This document shows positions 29,409 to 39,545 of a DNA stretch of 64,000 nucleotides, piece by piece. Both the position numbers and the translations under genes were made by a program. Under the pieces are notes generated by a model. That model did not search any database and was not told the DNA's origin. It was given only the letters and a program-made list of their open reading frames with translations. The number at the start of each line of letters is the position of its first letter. Position 1 is the first letter of the stretch. The stretch lies in the NCBI GenBank assembly GCA_003136575.1, contig PLEX01000184.1:1-64000 (forward strand), given 5' to 3'. This stretch comes from Bryobacterales bacterium (GTDB taxonomy: Bacteria; Acidobacteriota; Terriglobia; Bryobacterales; Bryobacteraceae).

Positions 29409-29867
29409 TCACGCTTCGTCGTCTTCCGCCACGTCCTCTTCCAGCCCTGCAGCTTCGGCTTGGGCCGCGAGTTCTTCTTCGGAAATCGGAGTGGCCGCCA
29501 GCAGCCCCAGTGCCTGCTCGGCCAGTTCCGCGGGCACCATCAGGTGTACAGCGCCTGCCTCATTCTGGATCGACGCCGGAATCCCCGCCGATTCCAGCAG
29601 CCCGCGCGCCGCATCGGCCTCTTCGTGATAGTCGTATTCGACAATCGACACGAATTCCTCTTCGGGCGTTCCGGCGCCAGCTTTGGAAACTGCCTCACCC
29701 GCCATCTCGTCGCCTTCCGGCGTTCCGGCATCAAGCCCGCGCCGCGCCACTTCTTCGGCATGGCAGGTTTGGGCTACGGCGGTCAGTTCGTCTGTATCGA
29801 TTTCAAGAAGCGCTTCGTCCGACAGGCTCTCGTAGCAGCGGCGGAAATCTTCGGAAGTAACGTCCAC
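29409..29867 (-). CDS. Hypothetical acidic protein with DUF2007-like domain
   Basis: EFVSIVEYDYHEEADAARGLLESAGIPASIQNEAG. Confidence 0.7.
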   Translation of the reverse strand: MDVTSEDFRRCYESLSDEALLEIDTDELTAVAQTCHAEEVARRGLDAGTPEGDEMAGEAVSKAGAGTPEEEFVSIVEYDYHEEADAARGLLESAGIPASIQNEAGAVHLMVPAELAEQALGLLAATPISEEELAAQAEAAGLEEDVAEDDEA

Positions 29868-29902
29868 ATTGACCTCTCTCAGTCAGTATGAACGATGCGG
29901 GG

Positions 29903-31243
29903 TCACTCTTTCTTCACAGATAGCGTACCGCGATCGGTGACCACGGTCAGTACGGGACCCGAACCGACGCGGCCATGGACCCAGGCCGTCTTGCCATCAC
30001 TGTGATTCTCCAGCGGCGAGCCGAACTCATTGTCGACTTCCCCATTGGCGGTTTTTCCATCGAGGTCGAACCCGGACTTTTCCGGCAGAGTGAGCGTGAT
30101 GTCGCCGTTCTTCGAATGCAGGTCCATCTTTGGCAAGGGCGCTTTCGACGCCGAAACCTCTATGTCGCCGCGGTTCAAGTCCAGTTCCAGCGAATTGGTG
30201 ACGTCATGCGCGTCCACGTCGCGGGTGCCCGTGCGGAATTTCACCGGCCCCACCACGTTGTCGATCTTCAGGTCGCCCAGATCCATCGTGACCGAGCCTG
30301 GAATCTGTTCCACGTGGAAGTCCGATCGCGAAGATTCGAAATGCAGCGATTTCGCCAGCGCGGTGAACTCAAGCGTGCCGGAGAATTCGCCGTTAATCGT
30401 GACTTCCCCATCCACGTGTTCAATCTGAACGTCGCCGCCGCGGCCCTGCAAATCCACCGTTCCCTTCACGTTCTCCGCCCGCACCAGGCCGCCGCGAGCC
30501 CCCTCAACACGCACGTCTTTGCCGATGTTCGAAATCCGCACGTCGCCTTGCCGGTCCGTCACGCTGACGGAGCCCGCCATGTCCTGCACATCCAGGTTGC
30601 CCCGCCCGCGCGCTTCGATATTGAGTCCTTTCGGAACCGTGATGTCGAGGTCGGCGGACAGGCTGACCATGCCCGCATGGGCCGGCGAATCTACGCGCAG
30701 TACAAGAGAATCGCCCTGCCGCTCCAGATGAACCAGGCTGCCTTTGTCCTCGCGGTCGGCCTCGTTTCGGTTAAAGGCGTGGATGTTCTTGTGGCCCGTC
30801 ACCTTCACTTCGCCGCCATCGGCGCCGTGCACCGTAACGTCGCCATTGACGCCATCGAGCACAAGCCGGGTCACGCCGTCCGGAGAGTTTTGCGCGTCCA
30901 CGGGATAGTCGAATTCGCTCCGGAAGAAGCTGAAACCGTTGTTGGGGTTGATCGTCATGGCGCCGAAGCCATCGCGGTGCGCACTCCAGACCGCCAGAAA
31001 AACACACAGAGCGACAATCCAGAACCACCCGCCACCCCCGCTGGACCGCGTGGGCGGTGGCGATCCCTGGCTGACGTGGAACAGCACCTCGGCGAGTTGG
31101 ATCAGTCCGAGCCCGATCAGCAGAAATGGCCAGTAATCCGCAATGAACCTCCAGAGGGGGATGTCGTGACCCAGATTGTTCAGCAGAAATACGACGCCGA
31201 TCGCAACCAGGATCAGCGGGCCGGTAATCGATCTCGGTCTCAT
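29903..31243 (-). CDS. LiaI/LiaF-like TM region plus DUF4097 beta-strand repeat protein
   Basis: MRPRSITGPLILVAIGVVFLLNNLG... then long beta-repeat region; ATGA overlap with upstream gene. Confidence 0.85.
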   Translation of the reverse strand: MRPRSITGPLILVAIGVVFLLNNLGHDIPLWRFIADYWPFLLIGLGLIQLAEVLFHVSQGSPPPTRSSGGGGWFWIVALCVFLAVWSAHRDGFGAMTINPNNGFSFFRSEFDYPVDAQNSPDGVTRLVLDGVNGDVTVHGADGGEVKVTGHKNIHAFNRNEADREDKGSLVHLERQGDSLVLRVDSPAHAGMVSLSADLDITVPKGLNIEARGRGNLDVQDMAGSVSVTDRQGDVRISNIGKDVRVEGARGGLVRAENVKGTVDLQGRGGDVQIEHVDGEVTINGEFSGTLEFTALAKSLHFESSRSDFHVEQIPGSVTMDLGDLKIDNVVGPVKFRTGTRDVDAHDVTNSLELDLNRGDIEVSASKAPLPKMDLHSKNGDITLTLPEKSGFDLDGKTANGEVDNEFGSPLENHSDGKTAWVHGRVGSGPVLTVVTDRGTLSVKKE

Positions 31244-31527
31244 GCGCCTGGCTCCGCCGGATCGCTTCGGGGGGAAGCGTCGGTCCTGGCTGAAAACGGG
31301 GGCGGGGCGTTCGGAGGAGGAGTGTTTGGCGTCGGCGGATAGTAATTGTCCGAACGGCGGCGGCGTCCACCCACCAGCTGCAGAAGCCCGACCACGATCA
31401 GCAACACCGGCCACGTCTGATGAAACTGGTAACTGGTCATTCTGTCGGCGGCAAACAAAACGCCCACAGTGATCAGTATCACCGGACCCCGGATTGCGTT
31501 CACCAGTAAGCGGCTCTGGTCGTTCAT
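31240..31527 (-). CDS. Small LiaI/LiaF-like (DUF5668-type) membrane protein
   Basis: GPVILITVGVLFAADRM...TWPVLLIVVGLLQLVGG; overlaps neighbours by 4 nt. Confidence 0.8.
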   Translation of the reverse strand: MNDQSRLLVNAIRGPVILITVGVLFAADRMTSYQFHQTWPVLLIVVGLLQLVGGRRRRSDNYYPPTPNTPPPNAPPPFSARTDASPRSDPAEPGA

Positions 31528-32300
31528 CGCTTTACCTCCGCGCCGTCAGCCGGGGCACCACTCCCCTGGTTGGAATGGCGCAGGCCGTGACCCGGCTGCA
31601 GGCGGTTATAGAGCAGATAAATACCCAGCAGAATCAGCCCGAGCGGCCAGAACTTGCCAAATTCCTCTATGCTGATGATGTCGGTCGTATCGAGAAGCAG
31701 AATGAATCCGAGACCGATGAGCAGGATCGCGCCCACCGGAACTCTGCTGCCTCCGCCGCGGAAATCGAACTGTCCGTGGAATTCGTCAACCGCGATGCCG
31801 TAGCGCCTCTTGCGCGCCGTGTGATAAGCCTCGAAGACCATGTAGAAGACCCACACAGCGATCATGATGCCGATGAAAGCTTCCATCCCGGCATTGTGGC
31901 CGCTCGAAACCGCGCTCACCAGAAGCGCGAAAACCACCGCGTGGACCAGGCCTTTAGCGTACTGCCCGTTGTAAATCGCTCCGACGCCCGGGATGAAACC
32001 CAGCAGCAACGCCAACACCGGATGCACGGACTCGTCCGCCGGGGCGGCTGGCGCCGCTCCGGCGTAGGGCGGGGCTGTATATGGAGACGCAGCCGGGGCA
32101 GTCCCGTAGGGCGGCGGCGCATTCAGGGGTGCAACGTAAGGCGCCGGGACGAACGGACCCGGCGCTGGTGGCGCCACCGGCAGATGCGTTTCGCAGTAAA
32201 CCGACCCCAGGGCCGGACGCTGACACTCCGGACACATCGGCTTGCCGCATTCGCGGCAGAATGCCGTTGCCTCGGTCTCGGTATGTTGTGCGCAATTCAT
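31524..32300 (-). CDS. B-box-type zinc finger plus multi-TM protein
   Basis: MNCAQHTETEATAFCRECGKPMCPECQRP...CETH; C-terminal TM segments. Confidence 0.85.
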   Translation of the reverse strand: MNCAQHTETEATAFCRECGKPMCPECQRPALGSVYCETHLPVAPPAPGPFVPAPYVAPLNAPPPYGTAPAASPYTAPPYAGAAPAAPADESVHPVLALLLGFIPGVGAIYNGQYAKGLVHAVVFALLVSAVSSGHNAGMEAFIGIMIAVWVFYMVFEAYHTARKRRYGIAVDEFHGQFDFRGGGSRVPVGAILLIGLGFILLLDTTDIISIEEFGKFWPLGLILLGIYLLYNRLQPGHGLRHSNQGSGAPADGAEVKR

Positions 32301-32313
32301 GGCTATGTTCCTC

Positions 32314-32982
32314 TTATCGCTCGTGCTCTGCCGGACCTGAATCCGGCTGGCCTGCGCTGGTATTCTTCCCGTCGGCAGGCTTCTCTCCGGCCGCAGGCAA
32401 CTTCCTGATGTCCGCGTTCGCAGCGGCGTTCGCCTCTTCGTTGGCAGCCTGCTGTTTGTTCCAATCGTCGATCTGATTGCGGATCTCATAAACGACCCGC
32501 AGACTCTCGTAACCCTTCACCGCCCGATCCCACAACCGGTGCCCGCGCGTATCAAGTGACGTCCAGATGCGCACGGGATCCAGATCGGCCGCCGTCAGCG
32601 TGCTCTTCGATCCGCCGGCGCATCGCGTCAGCATCGTCAGCGACATCAACGTCAGCATGGCGCCCATCACGATCCGCGGTTGCAGCACCGGCGCGAAGAC
32701 CCGGTTAATCCATCCCCGAACACCCGCGCCCCGAAGCTTCAGTTCCCAGCCCGAATTCGTCGCATGCAGAATCTTGCCGACAAGTTCCATGGGGGGCTCG
32801 GGTTCCGCCGCCCGCTCCATGAACGCCACCGCGCATTGAACCTCTTCCGCCATCGCCGCGCACGCCGCGCAGGATTCCAGATGTTGCGCGAATGCGTTGC
32901 GCTCGGCTTCACGCCCGGGAGCGGCGAGCGTCCCGTCGATGGAGTCGGCCAGCAAAACTTCGAATTCGGCGCAATTGATCAT
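32314..32982 (-). CDS. Anti-sigma factor-like zinc-finger (HC2) protein
   Basis: MINCAEFEVLLADSIDGTL...FAQHLESCAACAAMAEE; TM segment; follows a sigma factor gene. Confidence 0.82.
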   Translation of the reverse strand: MINCAEFEVLLADSIDGTLAAPGREAERNAFAQHLESCAACAAMAEEVQCAVAFMERAAEPEPPMELVGKILHATNSGWELKLRGAGVRGWINRVFAPVLQPRIVMGAMLTLMSLTMLTRCAGGSKSTLTAADLDPVRIWTSLDTRGHRLWDRAVKGYESLRVVYEIRNQIDDWNKQQAANEEANAAANADIRKLPAAGEKPADGKNTSAGQPDSGPAEHER

Positions 32983-33018
32983 TTCGACTACTTGTGTTTC
33001 CCTGCTTGTTTTCAAACG

Positions 33019-33672
33019 CTAAAAAGCTGCCCGATGCCGTTTCAGCAGCCGGGCCAGTTCCGCACGGCCGCGATTCAGACGCGATTTTACCGTCCCCTCG
33101 GGAATCTCCAGAACCCCGGCGATTTCCCTGTATTCCATCTCCTGCAGGTCGCGCAGGATGATCGTCTCGCGCAACTCCGGCGATAGTTTCGCCAGCGCGG
33201 ATTGCAGCATTTCACTCGCTTCGCGCCCGGCAAGTGCGCTGTCGGGCCGGCTCACCGAAACGAAGCCTTCCTCGACGCGCGGCAACTGCTCTTCGATCGA
33301 ATCCGTCATCCGCTGATTTCGAGTACGGCGATAATGATCGATCAAAAGGTTACGCGTCAGCCGCGTCAGCCAGGTGGTGAAACAGCCTTCGGCCGAACGG
33401 AAGCTTCCCAGCGCGCGGAAAACCCGCATAAACACGTCCTGGGTCAGGTCCTGCGCTTCCGAATCCCGTCCGGTAAACCGGTAGCAGAGACCGTACACAC
33501 GGCGCGTGTGTTGGCGCACGAGGTCTTCCCATGCGTTTGCGTTGCCGGTGAGACAACGCTCGACGAGTGTGCTGTCCAGGTCCAAGCTGTTTGACGCCGT
33601 TCCAGTCCAAGCGGCGCCTGGAGTTAACCAACCCGCCGATGCCACTTCCGCCACCATGCCAGCCTCCTTCAA
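33019..33672 (-). CDS. ECF RNA polymerase sigma factor (SigW/RpoE-like)
   Basis: DLTQDVFMRVFRALGSFR, MEYREIAGVLEIPEGTVKSRLNRGRAELARLL. Confidence 0.93.
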   Translation of the reverse strand: MKEAGMVAEVASAGWLTPGAAWTGTASNSLDLDSTLVERCLTGNANAWEDLVRQHTRRVYGLCYRFTGRDSEAQDLTQDVFMRVFRALGSFRSAEGCFTTWLTRLTRNLLIDHYRRTRNQRMTDSIEEQLPRVEEGFVSVSRPDSALAGREASEMLQSALAKLSPELRETIILRDLQEMEYREIAGVLEIPEGTVKSRLNRGRAELARLLKRHRAAF

Positions 33673-33897
33673 AATCGCTTTCGCCGGCTCCCTGCAAAGG
33701 TCGCCTTCCGAAAGATGAAACGAGGCTCTTTAATGATAGGTTCATTATTTCGGTATTGTCTACTGGCGTCGAAACGGTTCCGTACCCGTTCCCGACCTGT
33801 TATTCTATTATTTTGATTGACTTATGGGGATTTTGACCAGTCGTGTGGCGTTCGGACGCTGTTTCGGGAGAACTGATCGACGGGGAGCCCTGAGGCG

Positions 33898-34356
33898 GTG
33901 AACTGCCCGTTTTGCGGCAATATCGAGGATCGCGTCATCGATTCGCGCGAAAGCCGCGAGGGCGATTCCATTCGACGCCGCCGCCAGTGCATCGCCTGCG
34001 ACAAGCGCTTCACGACTTACGAACGCATCGACGAAGTACCCTACATGGTCATCAAAAAGGATGGCCGGCGGGAGAAATTCGACCGCGCCAAAGTGTTGAA
34101 CGGATTGATGCGAGCCTGCGAAAAGCGGCCTATCAGTATGGTGAAACTGTCGGATCTGGTCAATCAGGTGGAAGTGCGGGTTACCGAGTCGCCCGATCGC
34201 GAGATGACCACGACGGAAATCGGCGAATTCATCATGGACACGCTGAAGGGAATCGACAAGATCGCCTACGTCCGGTTTGCCTCCGTTTATCGCGATTTCC
34301 AGGATGAGCAGGCGTTCATGAACGAGCTCCGGAAGCTGGTTAAGCCCGTTTTGTGA
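33898..34356 (+). CDS. nrdR: Transcriptional repressor NrdR (GTG start)
   Basis: MNCPFCGNIEDRVIDSRESREGDSIRRRRQCIACDKRFTTYER; ATP-cone. Confidence 0.97.
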   Translation: MNCPFCGNIEDRVIDSRESREGDSIRRRRQCIACDKRFTTYERIDEVPYMVIKKDGRREKFDRAKVLNGLMRACEKRPISMVKLSDLVNQVEVRVTESPDREMTTTEIGEFIMDTLKGIDKIAYVRFASVYRDFQDEQAFMNELRKLVKPVL

Positions 34357-34741
34357 AGCCCTGGTACGTGAGCCAGGCGCCGATCGCAAAGCACGTGCCA
34401 GTGTAGACGTAAAACAGCCGCTCAAATTGCAGGCCGGCGAGGGAGACTGCCGACTCCGCTTCGGGAGACAGGAACAGCAGTAGCAGCCCTTTCACCAGCG
34501 CCACCCACCCGACCAGCGTGACCAGCACCGGCGTCACGCCGCCCGACCAGACATTGTGGGTGAGAACGATGGCGATACCGGCGGTTACCGCCAACACTCC
34601 AGCCAGAAACAGAAGCGGGGCGCTGTGGAGCATCGCCGTAATGGTGTCGACAGTCGTCTGCTTGTGAGCGGCCATCGAGACAGCCACCGCGAGACAGTAA
34701 AGACCGATGAGCCGGCTCAGGAGCCTGGTTCGTCCGGGCAT
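34340..34741 (-). CDS. Small multi-TM hypothetical protein
   Basis: Four predicted hydrophobic segments; convergent overlap with nrdR 3' end. Confidence 0.7.
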   Translation of the reverse strand: MPGRTRLLSRLIGLYCLAVAVSMAAHKQTTVDTITAMLHSAPLLFLAGVLAVTAGIAIVLTHNVWSGGVTPVLVTLVGWVALVKGLLLLFLSPEAESAVSLAGLQFERLFYVYTGTCFAIGAWLTYQGFTKRA

Positions 34742-34885
34742 AGCCAATCTGAGCCGAGCAACTCCCGGGCCCATCGGAATCGAGGTTGAGCGTCTCCGGG
34801 CCGCGATCGATGCGCGCCTGCACAAAAAAGCGGCGCAGTCGCGTGGACTGCGCCGCCGCTCGAAAAGTGCATTCCCCGTTATCGG

Positions 34886-35908
34886 CTACGGTGTTTTCGA
34901 AGCTACATACGCCGCCAGATCGAGCATATCGTCCTGGCTCAGGTTTGCGACAACCGGCTTCATCAGTCCGGTCCACAGGCCTTTTCGCGTACCCTGCTGC
35001 ATGTCGTACATCTGCCGCATCATGTAACTCGGCGAGCGACCCGCGATGGTCGGCACAGGGCCGATCCCCTTCAGATCCGCGCCGTGGCACATGGCGCATT
35101 GCCCCGATTTAGCCAGCGCTTCACCCTTTTTCACGCTACCCACCGGTACATAGGCGATGAACGGCGAATGGGGATTGCGATACGTCTCGGTCATTTCCGC
35201 GTTCACCGGAACTTCGATAATCCGGTTGTCGAGCGGCTCCGTTTCATTACCATCGAGCGCGAGGAACAAACCGACATTGATCCGGGTCTTCGGCGCGGTG
35301 GTGGATTCCTGAACCTTGATCCACGGCTTAAACGGGATCTGAGCGTAGTAATCGGCGGCGGCTTTCATTTCTTCGTCGGTCATGGCTTTGGCAATCGACG
35401 CCATCGCGCCCGTATTCTGCTTCCTCGTGTCTGCGCTCTTGCGGTTCCCGGCGGCAAAATCCTTCAATTGCTGGATGAAATATTCCGCGGGAAAGCCATT
35501 GACGCCGGCGTTTTCGGCTCGTCCCTGGCCGTTCGGATAGTGGCAGAGAGCGCAGGCACGAATATCGGGCCGGCGGCCATGTGCGACGATCTCGGGCATT
35601 GTGGGATGGTCGCCCGGGAACCAGTCTGCCGGTCCGAATCCGTCGTTCGCTTGGGTGCGCGTGAATTCCAGCGTGCTGCCTTCGAGGTGGAGCATGGTCG
35701 TGTCGGGAGCCTGTGGCCCACGGCCACCGCCGCCCCTGCCCGAGCCGCCTCGCCCGCCGCCGGAGAATCCGCGTCCACCACCCCCACCGCCGGCCGGAGC
35801 CGTGGAGAGACCCGTGGTAAATCCGTAAGCCCACGGCGGTGGATCGGCCGCGCCGGCGGTCCACGCCGCCGTAGCGATAAAGGTCAAAACAACTAAGGGA
35901 CGTTTCAT
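34886..35908 (-). CDS. Exported diheme c-type cytochrome with Gly/Arg-rich N-terminal segment
   Basis: Signal peptide; CALCH and CAMCH heme motifs; GGGGGGRGFSGGGRGGSGRGGGGRG. Confidence 0.88.
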   Translation of the reverse strand: MKRPLVVLTFIATAAWTAGAADPPPWAYGFTTGLSTAPAGGGGGGRGFSGGGRGGSGRGGGGRGPQAPDTTMLHLEGSTLEFTRTQANDGFGPADWFPGDHPTMPEIVAHGRRPDIRACALCHYPNGQGRAENAGVNGFPAEYFIQQLKDFAAGNRKSADTRKQNTGAMASIAKAMTDEEMKAAADYYAQIPFKPWIKVQESTTAPKTRINVGLFLALDGNETEPLDNRIIEVPVNAEMTETYRNPHSPFIAYVPVGSVKKGEALAKSGQCAMCHGADLKGIGPVPTIAGRSPSYMMRQMYDMQQGTRKGLWTGLMKPVVANLSQDDMLDLAAYVASKTP

Positions 35909-36085
35909 GCTATGAATCCTCCAGTGATGCGCGGGTGAAGACTAATCAGGCCGGGTCGCGGATCGCGCTTACCCGACCGCCACTCATTATATATGGAAAC
36001 AGCCTGAGGCGCGTATTGACCTTCGTCCCGCTGGAAATTCAGGCGTGAATTCGTGATAGGATGTGGCCAAAAGGAGTTTAAGAGA

Positions 36086-36970
36086 ATGACGCCTTGTTCC
36101 AGAAGAAGATTTCTGAAGACCGGACTCGCGACCGGTGTGATGGCGGGAACCGGGACGCTGCCCTTGCGCGCGGCGCGCGGCACCGCGACCGATTGGGTGA
36201 CGCTGGGCAAGTCCGGTGTGAAAGTGACGCGGCTCGCGTTCGGCACGGGAACGAACAGCGGCGCAGTGCAGCGCGCTCTGGGGCAGGATGCGTTCACGAT
36301 TCTGGTGCGACACGCTTATGATCGCGGCATCCGATTCTTCGAGACCTCCGAGACCTACGGCCAGATGCACCAGATGCTGGGCACGGCGTTGAAGGGAATT
36401 CCGCGCGATTCGTACAAGCTGATGACCAAGGTCACCACGCGCGACGGCGTGAATCCGCAGGACAAGATCGACGAACTGCGCAAACTGGCGAACACCGAAT
36501 ACTTCGACATTATGCTGATGCATTATCAGCACGTGGCTTCCTGGCCAGCGGATACCGTGCGCTGGCAGGACGGGATACTCGAAGCGCAGTCGAAGAAGAT
36601 CGTGTTGACGCACGGCGCGTCGGTGCATGGCTTGCCCGCGCTGCGCCGGATGCCGGGCAACAAATGGCTGGAGATCGCGATGATCCGCATGAATCACAAG
36701 GGCGTACGAATGGACGCCGAGGACTTCAACGCGGCTACGTCGGACAGCCGCGACGAGGTTGTGGCGCACATGAAAGAAGTCAAAGCGCAGGGGCTGGGCG
36801 TCATCAGCATGAAGCTGGCCGGCGAGGGCACATTCACTAACCGCCAGGACCGGCAGGCGGCGATGAAGTTCGCGTTCAACAATGCGGGCGTGGATTGCGT
36901 GACGGTGGGGTATAAGAATACTGCGGAAGTCGACGAAGCGATCGAGAATTTGAATTTGGCGCTTGCTTAG
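36086..36970 (+). CDS. Tat-exported aldo/keto reductase family protein
   Basis: MTPCSRRRFLKTGLATG Tat signal; WVTLGKSGVKVTRLAFGTG...RFFETSETYG. Confidence 0.9.
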   Translation: MTPCSRRRFLKTGLATGVMAGTGTLPLRAARGTATDWVTLGKSGVKVTRLAFGTGTNSGAVQRALGQDAFTILVRHAYDRGIRFFETSETYGQMHQMLGTALKGIPRDSYKLMTKVTTRDGVNPQDKIDELRKLANTEYFDIMLMHYQHVASWPADTVRWQDGILEAQSKKIVLTHGASVHGLPALRRMPGNKWLEIAMIRMNHKGVRMDAEDFNAATSDSRDEVVAHMKEVKAQGLGVISMKLAGEGTFTNRQDRQAAMKFAFNNAGVDCVTVGYKNTAEVDEAIENLNLALA

Positions 36971-37220
36971 ACGGAACTCCGCTTCGGGCCGGGTCGGTCA
37001 CGGCGGATTCCCGTTAGCTGATTCGCTGAACGCCATTCCGGATTTTGCAGCCCGACGGCCTCGCTCAACCGACGGAACTTACGAAACGCATCGGAATGCC
37101 GCGTCCCGGCCGATCCACAAATTCTTCTCGATATTTCGGCGACCGCACCATCAGTCCGATATGAATGGCGCGATCGCCGAATCGCTTTTAGGGCGATCGA
37201 ATTAAACTGCGGATTCCCGC

Positions 37221-38498
37221 TTATTTCTGACTGTATGTCCTCGGAGCGCCAAGGCCTGTGCAGAAATCCCAACCGGAGGCTGCCGAATATCCAATGTACG
37301 GGCCACAAGTACCTGAGTTGATGTCGTAACAAAAAGAGCTCCCGTACAGCATTGTCAGCTCGGCGCTCGACGAAGCGGCGAACCTGCTTGCCGCATTGAC
37401 GATGCCGGCAAAAGTGGGTGCCGAAACGCTCGTGCCGCCGACGATATACCAGCAGTTAAAACCTGGCGGACAGCCAAAGTTATCCAAAACCCATACTCCG
37501 GTGTACGGATTGGCGTCCAGCGAGACGTCGGGAGTGCCCCGTTGACTGCCCACGATATTTGCGATGCCGGTCTGATAACTTGGCCGGGGTTCAAAAAAAC
37601 TCGGGCCTCCTCCTCCATCCTGCCAGGTATTCTCTCCCATCTGGAAACCAGCCGCCAGATTCCTGCTGAGGGTCAAGCCTCCGACGGATACAACGTTCGG
37701 CGAAGCGGAAGGGTATAACGTACCTGGCCCGTCCCCTGCGGACGCAAAATAGACTACGCCGGGGGTGGTAAAAACAATGTCATCAGTCGTTTCCTGAGGA
37801 AACTCGCCTTCGCCCCAGCTCATGGACACTTCACCGCCGCCGGCCGCCTGGACCAGATTGCTTGCAACCGTAACGGCGCAATACAGATCGGCATCGGAAT
37901 TGGACTGAGCTTCCACCAGATAAAGTTTAGCGCCGGGGGCCATTGAGTGCGCGTACTCTATATCGAGCGATTCCTCTATTTCCCAGCCGCCAGTGGGGTC
38001 GACAGGGGGTCTGGTTGCCGCGCCGGTGCAGGAGCCAGGTGTGGCGCCGCCGGACGGCGCAAAGACAACGACAAAACTGGACGGGTTGATTCCCAACACG
38101 CTAAACTGACCCGAAAAGGCCTGCAGGTCCGCATAAGCGTTCGGGTCGTCGTAGGCATCTACTATCGCAATTGCATTCCTTCCTCCGGTCGGGTTCGTCG
38201 TGACCGTACCCGGATTACACCCGTTGGATTGAACCGTCAGATCGTATTCGCAGGCCAGCGTAGCGGGATCCTCGTACAGCAGTCCGGCGAATGGGGGACC
38301 GAAGGCTTGTGGTGTCACCCCTTGGGCGACAAAATACCGAATGTTAGTGTGTGCGGTTCCGGGAGTGTTGTTGGTACTCGAAACTGGCACTGTCGGAGTT
38401 CCTGACAGAGTCGTATTCTGGGACAGGGCATAGTTAGCGCCGCCGATGAACAAAACAGCGCCCATCGCAAGCGAAATGAGTGATTGTCTTGACTTCAT
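37221..38498 (-). CDS. Sedolisin-like (S53) serine-carboxyl peptidase, exported
   Basis: EESLDIEYAHSMAPGAKL (Glu/Asp), GGTSVSAPTFAG (Ser), signal peptide at MKSRQSLISLAMG. Confidence 0.85.
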   Translation of the reverse strand: MKSRQSLISLAMGAVLFIGGANYALSQNTTLSGTPTVPVSSTNNTPGTAHTNIRYFVAQGVTPQAFGPPFAGLLYEDPATLACEYDLTVQSNGCNPGTVTTNPTGGRNAIAIVDAYDDPNAYADLQAFSGQFSVLGINPSSFVVVFAPSGGATPGSCTGAATRPPVDPTGGWEIEESLDIEYAHSMAPGAKLYLVEAQSNSDADLYCAVTVASNLVQAAGGGEVSMSWGEGEFPQETTDDIVFTTPGVVYFASAGDGPGTLYPSASPNVVSVGGLTLSRNLAAGFQMGENTWQDGGGGPSFFEPRPSYQTGIANIVGSQRGTPDVSLDANPYTGVWVLDNFGCPPGFNCWYIVGGTSVSAPTFAGIVNAASRFAASSSAELTMLYGSSFCYDINSGTCGPYIGYSAASGWDFCTGLGAPRTYSQK

Positions 38499-38883
38499 TA
38501 TGTGTTGCCGCCTCAGATAGAATAACCTCAAATCATATGCAGTCAAGTGAAAACTGAAACGTCGTTTTGTGGCGGTGATTGTTAGATTTTTTCGCTTTAT
38601 TAATTGTGGCAGACCACGATATCGCGACTCTCGCTTGAGACAGTCCCCTGTCTCTGGCTGCATCCGGAAGCTGCCGATGATTAGGAGCGTCTGGGCCGCT
38701 GATCTTCCAATTGTTCGGGATATCGACTGCAAAATCGATAATAATGTGGGAAAGTGATTAATGTTTCGTCTGGTCCGGATCATGCGTGCTGCCGCTCCCT
38801 TTTGCGCGTGTCGCGTGACGTACGCATCAGTTTCAGTTCCGATCCGACTGTCTAATGCAGGCAGATGAGTTACGACGGCCGGC

Positions 38884-39004
38884 TTAGTTATCGAAGTAAT
38901 AACCTTCGCCGCGAACGGTCGGGATAAATCGGAGCGACTGGATTCTCTTCTGGTTTCTCTGCCGCAGCCATGCGATGTGAACGTCGGCGTGCCGGGGCCG
39001 GTGA
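38884..39004 (-). pseudogene. Remnant of OmpR-type winged-helix DNA-binding C-terminus
   Basis: About 40 residues ending ...HADVHIAWLRQRNQKRIQSLRFIPTVRGEGYYFDN-stop; no upstream remainder. Confidence 0.65.
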
Positions 39005-39009
39005 ACGGC

Positions 39010-39488
39010 TAAGCGCGGATCGGTGCGCGCGGAACCCGTGGAACTTCGCGACATCCTGCCGACTTTTCTCGACGCCGCCGAAGCGCGCGTGGATCGAGAA
39101 CTCGATGGCCGAAGCCTGCTGAAGATCGCGGCGGGGCAAACCGAGGGCTGGCGTCCGTGGATCGATCTCGAGCACAACGTTTGCTGCAGCGCGTCGAATC
39201 ACTGGAATGCTTTGACGGATGGCCGGCAGAAATATATCTTCCATGCGCGCGACGGCGAAGAGCAGCTATTCGATCTCCCGGTGAATTGAGAGATCTGCGG
39301 GAGATGTCGCATTCGCCGAAGATCTCCGCCGCTGGAGAGGGCGCATGGTGGACCACCTGAGCGAGCGCGGCAATCGTTACGTGGCGGGAGGAAAGCTGGC
39401 GTTACGCCCTGGAGGGATCATGACTTCTCCGAACTTCCCGGGCTATCCCGATAACCCGCCTCGACCGGGTGTGGCCGGCCCGGTGTAG
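39010..39488 (+). pseudogene. C-terminal remnant of a sulfatase gene with at least two frameshifts
   Basis: EPVELRDILPTFLDAA...WIDLEHN...NALTDGRQKYIFHARDGEEQLFDL / ELRDLREMS / RRWRGRMVDHLSERGNRYVAGGKL. Confidence 0.75.
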
Positions 39489-39545
39489 CCCTGTCGGGAC
39501 CGCGCGGCAATCGCGGCCCCGACGTCGCTTCGGGATGCTTACGGA

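Noticed and set aside
29975-31342. 455-aa plus-strand ORF
   Set aside because: Antisense to the DUF4097 gene; low-complexity His/Arg/Val composition
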